The notes beneath the pieces are model-generated. The model ran no database searches. It saw only the letters and a list, made by a program, of their open reading frames with translations, and was not told the origin of the DNA. Shown here one piece after another: positions 24,982 to 34,389 of a stretch of 36,036 nt of DNA; position 1 is the first letter of the stretch, and each line of letters opens with the position of its first letter. A program made the position numbers and the translations under genes. Source of the DNA: Rhodospirillales bacterium (GTDB lineage: Bacteria > Pseudomonadota > Alphaproteobacteria > Rhodospirillales_A > JACZKS01); contig JABGRG010000039.1 of NCBI GenBank assembly GCA_018648445.1, forward strand, positions 1 to 36,036. The letters are read 5' to 3'.

Positions 24982-25788
24982 ATGCCCGGCGAAAGGGTCA
25001 TTTCCGGAAAAACAAGGCTTTACGGCATCGTCGGCGATCCGATCTTGCAGGTCGCGGCACCCGAGTCCTTCAACCCCTATTTTGCCGAAAAGGACATTGA
25101 CGCCGTCATGTTGGCGGTGCATGTCCGCCCCGGCGATGTTCGCGCGGCCATGGACGGATTCGCGGCAATCGCCAATCTGGACGGCCTGATCATCACCATC
25201 CCCCACAAGTTTGCCTTCGCCGACATGATGGATGAAATCGGTCCGCACGCTAGTCGGGTCGGCGCGGTCAACGCCATTCGCCAAAAGCCGGATGGCACTT
25301 GGATTGGCGATATGTTCGACGGCGTCGGTTTCGTCGAAGGATTGCGCGCCCAAAGCATTGACCCGCGTGGAAAATCTTATCTGATTTATGGCGCGGGCGG
25401 CGCAGGAACGGCCATCGGCGGGGCGTTGCTGGATGATCGTCCCAGCCGCATTTCTTTCTTCGACCCCGTCCCCGGGAAAGCGGATGGGTTGTGCGCGACG
25501 TTACGCGCCGCCGCGCCCGCCATCCCCATCGACGCCGTCGATGCCGAGGCCGATCCCGGCGACTATGACCTCATCGTCAACTCGACCCCGCTCGGCCTGC
25601 AGGAGGACGACCCCCTGCCCTTCGATCCCGACCGATTGAGGCCATCCAATATCGTGGCCGAGGTCGTTATGAAACCACCCGTCACGCCGATCCTGATCGC
25701 CGCCGAGAAGCGCGGCTGCCGCATTCATCCGGGCCGCCACATGCTGCAAGGGCAGTTTTTTCCGTTTCTTCGTTTTTTCGGATTTTAG
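24982..25788 (+). CDS. Shikimate-dehydrogenase-family protein with altered substrate site
   Basis: 268 residues with AroE architecture: an N-terminal substrate domain and a C-terminal Rossmann domain with GAGGAG (137-142). The catalytic lysine (K76 in TIPHK) and aspartate (D113 in GDMFDGVGF) are present, as is VGAVNAI. The two serines that hold the shikimate carboxylate in AroE (SxS before P) are replaced: here VAAP (24-27). The substrate is therefore probably not shikimate, or is bound differently. The Rossmann basic patch for NADP is not evident (FFDPVP follows strand 2), hinting at NAD preference. GGGGG sits before the ATG. It ends 5 nt from the convergent DnaJ-domain gene. Quinate/shikimate-DH-like or RifI-like paralogue are alternatives. 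Confidence 0.8.
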   Translation: MPGERVISGKTRLYGIVGDPILQVAAPESFNPYFAEKDIDAVMLAVHVRPGDVRAAMDGFAAIANLDGLIITIPHKFAFADMMDEIGPHASRVGAVNAIRQKPDGTWIGDMFDGVGFVEGLRAQSIDPRGKSYLIYGAGGAGTAIGGALLDDRPSRISFFDPVPGKADGLCATLRAAAPAIPIDAVDAEADPGDYDLIVNSTPLGLQEDDPLPFDPDRLRPSNIVAEVVMKPPVTPILIAAEKRGCRIHPGRHMLQGQFFPFLRFFGF

Positions 25789-25793
25789 GGAGG

Positions 25794-26552
25794 TTACTGG
25801 CGCAGCAAGACGTCCTTGGCCTGATTGATCTTGGCCGCCAGGTAGGTCGATCCGCCGTGATCGGGATGTAAATTTCCGATCAGCCGGTGATAGGCGGCCT
25901 TGATTTCCACGTCGGTGGCGCCGGGTTCCAGACCCAGCACTTCAAATGCCTCGTCGCGGGTCATGGCACCCGTTCCCGCCGAACCGCCGCCGCCCGCGTT
26001 TCCGTTCGTTCCCGCTCCGGCGCCCGCCGCCTGAACGCGCTCGCGCCAATCGGGGTGGGCGCGGTCCATATAGGCCTCCAGCACCTGCGCCGACTGCGCG
26101 TCATGCACAACGCAGGCATTCAGCAGATCAACCAATTCGGCAATGGCCAGGTCGTCCAGATTACGCCCTGAATATGGCCCTTCCACCACTTCGCCGCTCA
26201 TTGCGCCGCTATCGTGATCCAGGGTCATTTTCAAAAAGCGCGTTTCGACCTCGGAGGTTTGGCCGCTTCCGCCGCCCCTGCCGCCCATCATCCCTGACAT
26301 GCGCGAGAAATTCCGGGCCGCCCGATGCACGGCGCGGGCCCGCATAATCCACGGCAGCAAAGCGGGCAAGGCCATAACCGCCCAAACCAGACGCCCGGTT
26401 ACCGCCAACGAGATGATGATCCCGATAATGACAATGACAGCAAGCCATTTCAGGCTTTTCACCAGAACCTTTGGATCGGCGTTGACGAACCACCGGCCAA
26501 CCAGAAGAAGCCCGGCCAGAAGCGCGATTCCCAGTATGAAATATGGAAGCAC
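25794..26552 (-). CDS. Membrane-anchored DnaJ-domain protein
   Basis: 252 residues. Two N-terminal hydrophobic segments (about 3-22 and 37-70) anchor it in the inner membrane. A central region (about 100-175) contains LDDLAIAELVDLLNACVVHD, typical of this uncharacterised alphaproteobacterial family. A Gly/Ala-rich linker (176-199) leads to a C-terminal J domain with the Hsp70-stimulating HPD (229-231) in LHPDHGGS and an AAKINQAKDVLL last helix. It probably recruits DnaK to a membrane client. The client is unknown. It lies 5 nt downstream of the VWA gene on the same strand, so the two products may act together. Confidence 0.82.
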   Translation of the reverse strand: MLPYFILGIALLAGLLLVGRWFVNADPKVLVKSLKWLAVIVIIGIIISLAVTGRLVWAVMALPALLPWIMRARAVHRAARNFSRMSGMMGGRGGGSGQTSEVETRFLKMTLDHDSGAMSGEVVEGPYSGRNLDDLAIAELVDLLNACVVHDAQSAQVLEAYMDRAHPDWRERVQAAGAGAGTNGNAGGGGSAGTGAMTRDEAFEVLGLEPGATDVEIKAAYHRLIGNLHPDHGGSTYLAAKINQAKDVLLRQ

Positions 26553-26557
26553 GGCCC

Positions 26558-27274
26558 CTATCCGCCCTTCACCTGGTGCGCAATGCGAAGAATTTCGCCG
26601 CCGCGCTTTTTCGCAAAATCGTCAAGAGCGGCGCGTCCGCCTGCGGCATACACGGCGACGGCGCTCAATAGTTCCTTCAGGACACTGGCGCTGGAGGCAT
26701 CGAACCGGCAGCAGGCCCCATGGGTCAGACGCGCGATTTCCTTGAAGGCAAATTCGGCGATGGGGTCAAAGCCTTCGTGAAACAGGAATGCCGGAACACC
26801 CAATAGGCCCAACTCACCGGCCAGCGCGCCCAAACGATCAACGTCCTCTTCCACGCAATCGCCGACGAAAACCAGCGCATTGACCTTTTTGCGCTTGGAT
26901 TCGTTGGTGGCGTGGCTGAGCACCTTGCGAATTTGCGTTTCGCCCGCCATGCAATAGACCGACGTCATCAGGCGCAGCATGTCGGAGGATTCGCTCATCC
27001 ACGAACTGGCCTTGAACTCGCCAAAACCGCGATAAAAAACAACCTGGATTTCAAGCCCGCCCAAGCTGGCAGTTTCGGCGAACATTTCGGCCTGAATCTG
27101 CGCCGCCCGGTCCCACGTCGGCTGACGGCTGGCCGTGGCGTCCAGCGCAAAAATCAGCCGCCCGCGTTCGCCCGCCGCCTTGTTTTTCGGCGCAGTCGCA
27201 ACTTTGCGCAGAAACGCATTCACGTCCGCCGCGCTCGCCTTCGTACTCGGAAGATTGTCTTTACCGCTCGCCAT
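26558..27274 (-). CDS. VWA-like (von Willebrand A) domain protein
   Basis: 238 residues, soluble, no signal peptide. A VWA fold is inferred from FALDATASRQP with a MIDAS-type D45-x-T47-x-S49, GETQIRKVL with T113, and ALVFVGDCVEE with D139. The flanking hydrophobic strands (LEIQVVFYRG, VPAFLF) have the expected spacing. Such domains mediate metal-dependent protein binding. ATG at 27274 chosen; a TTG immediately before it is also in frame. It forms a tight pair with the membrane DnaJ gene. The partner ligand is unknown, and no MoxR ATPase gene is adjacent. Confidence 0.7.
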   Translation of the reverse strand: MASGKDNLPSTKASAADVNAFLRKVATAPKNKAAGERGRLIFALDATASRQPTWDRAAQIQAEMFAETASLGGLEIQVVFYRGFGEFKASSWMSESSDMLRLMTSVYCMAGETQIRKVLSHATNESKRKKVNALVFVGDCVEEDVDRLGALAGELGLLGVPAFLFHEGFDPIAEFAFKEIARLTHGACCRFDASSASVLKELLSAVAVYAAGGRAALDDFAKKRGGEILRIAHQVKGG

Positions 27275-27406
27275 CAAATCCCCGCCGGATGCTCATACCC
27301 TTGAGATAGTTCACGAAAGGGCATTCCGCCACCATCCAGCCGAGTTTAACCGCGCAGCAACCTGTCCGCCACCGCGTAAACGGACCAAGCGAAGGCATTT
27401 TCGGCA

Positions 27407-28352
<946 letters not shown>

Positions 28353-28363
<11 letters not shown>

Positions 28364-28396
28364 TGGCGAACCTCCCAAAGAAATCATTGGCGAACC
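28353..28396. repeat. 20-bp direct repeat duplicating a translation start
   Basis: AAAGAAATCATTGGCGAACC occurs at 28353-28372 and again at 28377-28396, a 24-bp period. On the minus strand each copy carries the start codon and the next codons of the DUF3179 gene, giving two in-frame ATGs eight codons apart. The 4-nt spacer completes the GGGAGG ribosome site of the downstream start. Confidence 0.85.
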
Positions 28397-28513
28397 CCAT
28401 GGGGCAATCGTACCCTAGGAAAATCATAACGAAGCCCGGCGGCGGCAACTCATTTCGCCTCACAACCGGGTGAAGTCGCTTTGAACCAAAAATGATTCCG
28501 GAGGAACCTTCCC

Positions 28514-29617
28514 ATGACCGACGTTTCCCGCCCCATTTCCATCAATCATCCGCCGATCATCGAATGCGGTGCGGGCGTTGCCTCGAAGGTGGCCGAATGG
28601 GCGAACGCAAAAGATGCCGACGCGGTTTTGGTCGTGGCCGATGCCTTCAACGCGGACCGGGTCGGGCTGCTGGGGTTCGGCTCCGGAACAAAGGTCGAGG
28701 TGTTTGGTGATGTGGTTCCTGAACCCGATATCGCCAATCTGGAAAAGCTGCTGGCGCTGGCGGGCGATTTGCGCCCCGATCTGGTGGTTGGTTTCGGCGG
28801 CGGCAGCGCCATGGATCTGGCCAAGCTGGCCGCCGTGCTGGGCGATGGCAATCAAACGCTGGAGGAAGTTGTCGGCGCACATCTGGTCAAGGGGCGCAGG
28901 CCACTTTTGGCGCAGGTTCCGACAACGGCGGGAACGGGAAGCGAAGGCGGCACGCGGTCGCTCGTCACCGATACCGAAAATGCCCGCAAAATGGCCGTGG
29001 AAAGCCTTTACATGCTGGCCGATTTGGTGGCGCTGGACCCGCAATTGACAGTTTCGTTGCCGCCCGCCATTTCGGCGGCCACCGGCGTTGATGCGCTGGC
29101 CCATTGCGTGGAATCCTATACCAACGTCAAGGCCCACCCGGCCATCGACATCTACGCCACCGAAGGCATCCGCCTGATTGGCCGGTACCTCACGCGCGCC
29201 GTTCAAAACGGGGAAGACATGGAAGCCCGCACCGCGCTGGCCCTTGCCAGCATGTATGGCGGCTTTTGCCTGGGCCCCGTCAATACGGCGGCAGGACACG
29301 CCATCGCCTACCCGCTGGGAACCCGTCATCACCTGCCCCACGGCCACGCCAATGCCATCATTTTCCCGCATGTGCTGGCCTTCAACGCCGAAGTTGCGCC
29401 CGAGCGCACGGCTCTGGTTCTTGATGCATTGGGAACAACGGCATTCCGGTTCTGCGAGAACCTGGGCATCGAAATGCGCATGAGCCAACTGGGCATTCCA
29501 GAATCCGACCTGGAAGCCATGGCCGACGAAGCCTTCGCCATCAAACGCCTGCTGGATAACAATCCCCGTGAGGTCAGCCGCGAGGATATCCTGACCATCT
29601 ACAAAACCGCTTACTAA
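28514..29617 (+). CDS. Iron-containing alcohol dehydrogenase
   Basis: 367 residues, type III Fe-dependent ADH. Oxidises an alcohol or reduces an aldehyde/ketone with NAD(P). Seen: the NAD-binding FGGGSAMD (94-101), PTTAGTGSE (136-144), metal ligands D193 and H197 in TGVDALAHCVES, H262 in AAGHAIAYPLG, and H276 in LPHGHANA. Complete and of family length. Preceded by GGAGG. Substrate unknown; lactaldehyde, 1,3-propanediol or 4-hydroxybutyrate reductases are relatives. It is separated from the downstream regulator by a strong hairpin, so it is probably its own transcript. Confidence 0.93.
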   Translation: MTDVSRPISINHPPIIECGAGVASKVAEWANAKDADAVLVVADAFNADRVGLLGFGSGTKVEVFGDVVPEPDIANLEKLLALAGDLRPDLVVGFGGGSAMDLAKLAAVLGDGNQTLEEVVGAHLVKGRRPLLAQVPTTAGTGSEGGTRSLVTDTENARKMAVESLYMLADLVALDPQLTVSLPPAISAATGVDALAHCVESYTNVKAHPAIDIYATEGIRLIGRYLTRAVQNGEDMEARTALALASMYGGFCLGPVNTAAGHAIAYPLGTRHHLPHGHANAIIFPHVLAFNAEVAPERTALVLDALGTTAFRFCENLGIEMRMSQLGIPESDLEAMADEAFAIKRLLDNNPREVSREDILTIYKTAY

Positions 29618-29626
29618 AGAACGACT

Positions 29627-29667
29627 CCAAAAGGGGTTGTGGGGTTGTAGGACAACCTCTTTTTTGG
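29627..29667 (+). terminator. Intrinsic terminator after the alcohol dehydrogenase gene
   Basis: AAAAGGGGTTGT (29629-29640) pairs with ACAACCTCTTTT (29652-29663) in a 12-bp stem with one G-U pair and an 11-nt loop. The T run TTTTTT (29660-29665) overlaps the end of the stem. It starts 10 nt after the stop codon. Confidence 0.75.
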
Positions 29668-29678
29668 TATTGTCCTGC

Positions 29679-29701
29679 TCGTGGTTTTATTTGTTCCACG
29701 A
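29679..29701. promoter_or_regulatory. Candidate operator upstream of the GntR gene
   Basis: TCGTGG (29679-29684) and CCACGA (29696-29701) form an inverted repeat with an 11-bp T-rich spacer, 45 bp before the GntR-family start. The position fits autoregulation. The arm sequence is not the FadR/LldR consensus TGGT-N-ACCA. Confidence 0.35.
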
Positions 29702-29745
29702 CGGAAGCCGCCATAACAAGAAAAGCGGCGGAATGAAGTGTTTCG

Positions 29746-30486
29746 ATGAACGAGGCTAACGGCCATACGGGGTCGCGGTTTTCGACCGTGGTCCGGCGCA
29801 AGCATCTGCCCGAGGAAATCGCGCAGGTGATGGAGCGTGACATCGCCGACGGCACGTTGGCGCGCGGACAGCGGCTGCCAACCGAGGCCGCCCTTTCCGA
29901 GCAGTTCGGCGTCAGCCGCAACGTCCTGCGCGAGGCCATGGCGCGCCTGAAACGCGATGGGTTGATCGAGACCCGGCAAGGTCTGGGGGGCTTCGTATGT
30001 GAGACCCCGCCCAGTCTGGCGTGGCGAATCGGCACCGAAAACCTGTCCGACGAGGATGACCTTCGTTACATATTCGAACTGCGGGCCGAGGTCGAAACGG
30101 GTGCAGCTGCCCTTGCCGCCGAACGGCGCACCGAACCTCAACTGGCCAGCATTCAAGACTCGCTGGTTCGCATGGGCGAGGCCGCATCGAACGGGGCCGA
30201 TGGGGTGGAAGCCGACGCAGCCTTCCACCGCAGCATCGCCGAAGCTGCCAACAACCCCTATTACCGCGATTTCATGATTTTTCTGGCCGTGCGCGTCACC
30301 CAATCCATAGCCGCCGCCCGCCAGAATTCAGCGCAGGTCGATGAATGGACACCCACGGCCCAGCGCGAACACGAAAGCATCTGCGAAGCCATCGCAGACC
30401 AGGACGCCGACGCCGCCCGCGAAAACGTGCGCTCGCACCTGCTAAGTGCGGCCAAGCGTCTTGGCCTGATCGACAAGCAAAACTAA
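29746..30486 (+). CDS. FadR-subfamily GntR transcriptional regulator
   Basis: 246 residues. N-terminal winged helix (about 18-85): LPEEIAQVMERDIADGTLA, RGQRLPTEAALSEQFGVSRN, VLREAMARLKRDGLIETRQG. C-terminal FCD ligand domain (about 100-235): DLRYIFELRAEVETGAAALA, then EADAAFHRSIAEAANNPYY with the metal/ligand-binding D-x-x-H-type residues, and QREHESICEAIADQDADAAR. LldR, PdhR and GlcC, which respond to lactate, pyruvate or glycolate, belong here. It directly precedes (31 nt) the 2-hydroxyacid dehydrogenase-ETF operon, so it probably controls it in response to that substrate. Confidence 0.9.
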   Translation: MNEANGHTGSRFSTVVRRKHLPEEIAQVMERDIADGTLARGQRLPTEAALSEQFGVSRNVLREAMARLKRDGLIETRQGLGGFVCETPPSLAWRIGTENLSDEDDLRYIFELRAEVETGAAALAAERRTEPQLASIQDSLVRMGEAASNGADGVEADAAFHRSIAEAANNPYYRDFMIFLAVRVTQSIAAARQNSAQVDEWTPTAQREHESICEAIADQDADAARENVRSHLLSAAKRLGLIDKQN

Positions 30487-30517
30487 GACCCAGGAAACGA
30501 AAACCGAGAGTGACACC

Positions 30518-32167
30518 ATGAACGAAATCACCTGCCAAGCACTTCCCGAGGTCGACTTCGCCAGCGTCCGGCGAATCGACGGACTGGACGAAATCAGCGC
30601 CAACTACGCGCCCTATCTGGCCGACGAATCCAAACTCGCACACCAGGGCGCCGATTACCTGTTCTTTCCGACCAATGAGGCCGAACTTGCAGCCATCATG
30701 CGCGAGATGAACAAGCGTGGCGCAAACGTCACCATTTCGGGCGCGCGCACCGGTCTTGTGGGTGGTTGTGTACCGGCAGGCGGCGCGGTGGTCGCCATGG
30801 ACCGGTTCGACAAGACCATGGACATCCGCTGGGACGACGAGACCAACGAATGGCGGGTCACGGCGGAAGCCGCCGTTACGTTGAAAGACCTGAACGACTG
30901 GGCCAATAAAAAGAATTTCCCCGGACTTCAGGCGCGCGCCAGTGATGAAACGCTGGCCCAACTGGAGCAATACAAGAACGATCCGCGCAGCTTCTTCTAT
31001 CCGCCGGACCCCACGGAAATGAGCGCCTCGCTAGGTGGCACGGTGGCCACCAACGCGTCGGGCGCGGCCAGCTACAAATACAAGGACACCCGCAACTGGA
31101 TACGCCGCCTGCATGTCATTCTGGCCTCCGGCGAAATGCTGGATATTCCGCGCGGCAAATATTTTGCGACCGATGAGCGCAAATTCACCATCATCGACAC
31201 GGCGGGAAATCGCACGACCCTGAACCTGCCCGGCTACGACATGCCCAAAACCAAAAACACGGCCGGCTTCTTCGCCGCTCCCGGCATGGACATGATTGAT
31301 TTGTTCATCGGTTCGGAAGGTTTGTTCGGCGTTGTCAGCCAGATCGAGGTGGCACTGGACCAAATGCACGACGGTATTTCGGTGGTGCAGTTCCTGCCCA
31401 GCGATACAGCGGCGCTGGATTTCGTGGTCGCCTTGCGCGAAGAAGCTGACTTCGCCCCCGATTTCCTGGAGTTTTACGACGGCAACGCGCTGGCCCTGCT
31501 GCGCGCCAAGCAAATTGATAATCCCAAGTTCATCGACATGCCGCCGATCCCCGCGGATGCGGGCGCAGCCATTTTTTACGACATCGGGTTCAACCCCGAC
31601 GATCCCGACCCGGATTTCTCGAAGCTGAAGGAGGTCACGGCACGCTGCGGTTCATCGCTGGCGAATACGTGGGCCGGTTACGAGCGGCGCGATCTGGCGC
31701 GCTTTCGCCATTTCCGCCATGCCTTGCCTGAAAGCGTCAACGCCGTCATCGGCGAACGCAAAAAGACATATCCGGGCCTGCACAAGCTGGGAACCGATCT
31801 GGCCGTGCCCAATAAAGCTTTACGCGAAATCTGGGGCTTTTACCGCTCCAAACTGGATACGGCGGGTTTGGAATGGGTCGCCTTTGGCCATATCGGCGAC
31901 AACCACTTCCATGTGAACATCCTGCCCAAGGACATGGACGACCTTGCCAAGGGGCTGGCCATCTATGTGGACTTTGCCAAGAAAGCGGTGGAACTGGGCG
32001 GAACCGTGTCTGCCGAGCACGGCGTCGGCAAGATGAAAAAGAAATTCCTGTCGGTCATGTACACGCCCGAGCAGATGGATGAAATGAAGGCTCTGAAACT
32101 GGCGCTCGATCCGAAGGCCATGTTCAATCCGGGCGATATTCTCGACTTCGAAGGAGCGGCCCGATGA
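30518..32167 (+). CDS. FAD-linked 2-hydroxyacid dehydrogenase (lactate/glycolate type)
   Basis: 549 residues, VAO/PCMH-fold flavoprotein of the GlcD/Dld group. FAD-binding: SGARTGLVGGCVPAGG (74-89) and DPTEMSASLGGTVATNASG (164-182). C-terminal FAD-oxidase domain: GHIGDNHFHVNI (457-468), EHGVGKMK (500-507) and FNPGDIL (536-542). Longer than typical GlcD (near 470-500) because of an insert around 135-165 and an extended middle. Likely substrate is D-lactate or another 2-hydroxyacid; D-2-hydroxyglutarate is an alternative. The TGA overlaps the ATG of etfB (ATGA), implying coupled translation and a complex. Electron acceptor is inferred to be the adjoining ETF rather than quinone. Confidence 0.87.
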   Translation: MNEITCQALPEVDFASVRRIDGLDEISANYAPYLADESKLAHQGADYLFFPTNEAELAAIMREMNKRGANVTISGARTGLVGGCVPAGGAVVAMDRFDKTMDIRWDDETNEWRVTAEAAVTLKDLNDWANKKNFPGLQARASDETLAQLEQYKNDPRSFFYPPDPTEMSASLGGTVATNASGAASYKYKDTRNWIRRLHVILASGEMLDIPRGKYFATDERKFTIIDTAGNRTTLNLPGYDMPKTKNTAGFFAAPGMDMIDLFIGSEGLFGVVSQIEVALDQMHDGISVVQFLPSDTAALDFVVALREEADFAPDFLEFYDGNALALLRAKQIDNPKFIDMPPIPADAGAAIFYDIGFNPDDPDPDFSKLKEVTARCGSSLANTWAGYERRDLARFRHFRHALPESVNAVIGERKKTYPGLHKLGTDLAVPNKALREIWGFYRSKLDTAGLEWVAFGHIGDNHFHVNILPKDMDDLAKGLAIYVDFAKKAVELGGTVSAEHGVGKMKKKFLSVMYTPEQMDEMKALKLALDPKAMFNPGDILDFEGAAR

Positions 32168-32964
32168 AAATCCTGGTCTGCGCGAAACAGGTCCCCGAGG
32201 TAACGAACGTCCAGGTGGACCCTGAAACCGGCACGCTGAACCGCGATGGCGTCGCCTCCATCCTCAACCCCTTCTGCGAATACGCCATGGATCTGGCGCT
32301 TGAAATGAAGGAAGCCGAGCCCGAGGGCGAGGTTGAAATCGTTGTCCTTTCCATGGGGCCGCCGCAAGCCCGCGCCGCCCTGTTGCGCTGCCTTGAAATG
32401 GGCGGCGATAGCGCAATTTTGGTGACCGACCGTAAATTCGCCGGGGCCGACACGTGGGCCACGGCGCTGACCATCTGCAAGATCATCGAAAAGCTGGACG
32501 GCGTTGATCTGATTCTGGTGGGCAAGCACGCCATCGACGGCGACACCGCCCAGACCGGCCCCATGCTGGCCGAGCTTTTGAGCATTCCGCAGATCACCTA
32601 CGGCGTCGGCCTGGAAATGGACGAGAAGAAAAAACGCGTTCGCGTGCGCCGCGAAAACGAAGGCGGGTTCGAGAAAGTGCAGATGCGCCTTCCGGGTCTG
32701 GTTTCGGTCAGCAAGGGAGCCGCGTCACGTCGGGTCTGCTCGTTCGAGAGCATCTTGGGTGCGCGGGCCAAGGACATCTCGGTCATGACTGCCGACGATC
32801 TGGGGCTGGACGAGGCCGAGTTGGGCCTGCAGGGATCCTTAACGCAAGTGGTCAAGGTCTTCCCCCCCATTTCCAAGGAGGCGGGCCGGATTGTGAACGG
32901 CACCGACGCGAACGCTGCGGCCCATGAAGTCGTCGGCATCCTCAAAGAAAAGCATTTCGTCTAA
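32164..32964 (+). CDS. etfB: Electron transfer flavoprotein beta subunit (bifurcating-type motifs)
   Basis: 266 residues. Begins MKILVCAKQVPEV. The nucleotide-binding segment is VGKHAIDGDTAQTGP (119-133), followed by LAELLSIPQITY. In non-bifurcating ETFs the corresponding segment reads like the human QAIDDDCNQTGQ, whereas DGDTAQ(V/T)GP is the form seen in bifurcating ETFs. The C-terminal LGLQGSLTQVVKVFPP also resembles bifurcating relatives. It should hold FAD and NAD(H) in complex with EtfA. It overlaps the dehydrogenase gene by 4 bp; etfA begins 12 nt later after AAGGAG. Confidence 0.92.
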   Translation: MKILVCAKQVPEVTNVQVDPETGTLNRDGVASILNPFCEYAMDLALEMKEAEPEGEVEIVVLSMGPPQARAALLRCLEMGGDSAILVTDRKFAGADTWATALTICKIIEKLDGVDLILVGKHAIDGDTAQTGPMLAELLSIPQITYGVGLEMDEKKKRVRVRRENEGGFEKVQMRLPGLVSVSKGAASRRVCSFESILGARAKDISVMTADDLGLDEAELGLQGSLTQVVKVFPPISKEAGRIVNGTDANAAAHEVVGILKEKHFV

Positions 32965-32976
32965 GGAGCTAAGCCT

Positions 32977-34188
32977 ATGTTGCTCATTGATACAAACACT
33001 TGCAGCGGCTGCCGCCTGTGTGAAAAAAACTGCCCCTTCGCGGCCATGCTTATCGTGGACGAGATTGCCGTCGTGCAGGACAATTGCACCCTTTGCGGCG
33101 CGTGTGCGAACGTCTGCGGCGAACATTCCATCACCATTGAACGCGCCGCCGCCTCGCCCGAGGAACTGGCCAAGTACAAGGGCATCTTCATCTGGGCCGA
33201 GTGTGACGAAAGTGCGGATGGCGAAAGTCTGGTCCCCAAGAAGGTGACGCTTGAGTTGCTGGCAGAAGCGGGACGTCTGGCCGGTAAAACCGGCGAGGAA
33301 ATAAAGGTTCTGGTGCTATCGGACGGTAGGCCCGTGGATACGAACCCATTGTTCGCCCACGGCGCAAGCGGTGTGATCCGCTTCGTCAACAAGCTGCTGT
33401 GGCCCTACTCCACCGACGCCTACACCACCGTCATATCGGCCATGGTGGCGGCCAAGAAACCCTCCATCTTCCTGTTGGGCGCGACGCCCGACGGGCGCGA
33501 TCTGGGCCCACGCGTGGCGGCGCGGCTGAAACTGGGTCTGACCGCCGATTGCACCCAGCTTGAAATCAACGAAGAAGGCCAGCTGATCCAAACCCGCCCG
33601 GCCTTCGGCGGCAATATCATGGCCTCCATCGTGACGCCGTTCTCGCGCCCGCAGATGGCCACCGTGCGCCCCAACGTGTTCGCCGTAAGCGAAACCCCCG
33701 AAACGGGCCGCAAGGGCGACATCGAGGACTTCGACGTAGCTCTGCAGCGCGGCGTCGTACGCACCAAGATCCTTGAGGTCGAGAAGGTGGGCACCGCTGG
33801 AGGCGGCATCGACAATGCCGAAGTCATCGTCGCCGCAGGCCAAGGCCTGAATTCGCCCGACGATCTGGACATGCTGCGTGAACTGGCCGACGAGCTGGGC
33901 GGAACCCTGGCCGGGTCGCGCCCGCTGGTCGAAGCCGGATGGATTCCCCACACCCTGCAAGTGGGGCAGTCGGGCATCACTGTATCGCCCAAGCTGTATA
34001 TCGCGGTCGGTATTTCCGGCGCCGTGCAGCACGTGGTCGGCATGAACGGATCAGGCTCCATCATCGCGGTGAACAACGATCCCGAAGCGCCCATCTTCAA
34101 GGTCGCCGACGTCGGCATCGTGGGCGACGCCGCCGAGGTAATCCCGGCCCTGATCAAGGAAATCCGCGAAGCCAAAAAAGCGGCCTAA
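32977..34188 (+). CDS. etfA: EtfA with N-terminal 2x[4Fe-4S] ferredoxin domain
   Basis: 403 residues. Residues 1-60 form a bacterial ferredoxin domain with two complete CxxCxxCxxxC(P) sets: C9, C12, C15, C19 and C37, C40, C43, C47 (the last cysteine is followed by Gly, not Pro). Residues about 75-403 are EtfA with the FAD-binding domain motifs GQSG (330-333), GISGAVQH (345-352) and NNDPEAPIF (366-374). Conventional EtfA lacks iron-sulfur clusters. Ferredoxin-EtfA fusions are known from the lactate dehydrogenase/ETF and caffeyl-CoA reductase complexes of acetogens. Last gene of the operon; a strong terminator follows. Confidence 0.93.
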   Translation: MLLIDTNTCSGCRLCEKNCPFAAMLIVDEIAVVQDNCTLCGACANVCGEHSITIERAAASPEELAKYKGIFIWAECDESADGESLVPKKVTLELLAEAGRLAGKTGEEIKVLVLSDGRPVDTNPLFAHGASGVIRFVNKLLWPYSTDAYTTVISAMVAAKKPSIFLLGATPDGRDLGPRVAARLKLGLTADCTQLEINEEGQLIQTRPAFGGNIMASIVTPFSRPQMATVRPNVFAVSETPETGRKGDIEDFDVALQRGVVRTKILEVEKVGTAGGGIDNAEVIVAAGQGLNSPDDLDMLRELADELGGTLAGSRPLVEAGWIPHTLQVGQSGITVSPKLYIAVGISGAVQHVVGMNGSGSIIAVNNDPEAPIFKVADVGIVGDAAEVIPALIKEIREAKKAA

Positions 34189-34230
34189 ACCTCACATAAG
34201 CCGTATTGTAATGCCTCCCTCCCTGTAAGT

Positions 34231-34264
34231 GCGGGACCTCAAATCGAGGTCCCGCTTTTTTTTT
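34231..34264 (+). terminator. Strong intrinsic terminator after etfA
   Basis: GCGGGACCTC (34231-34240) pairs perfectly with GAGGTCCCGC (34246-34255) around loop AAATC, followed by nine T residues (34256-34264). It closes the dehydrogenase-etfBA operon 43 nt after the etfA stop. A TGACG-CCA-CGTCA repeat (34290-34302) lies between it and the next gene. Confidence 0.95.
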
Positions 34265-34389
34265 GGAAATGCCCTCTTAAGCAACGTTCTGACGCCACGT
34301 CAAAATCTGGTGATTGCCCCGGTCGCCAGTCTGTCCTAGGTTCACTCACGACAAATTTCATCGGCATATTGATCTTGAGGATAGCAACC

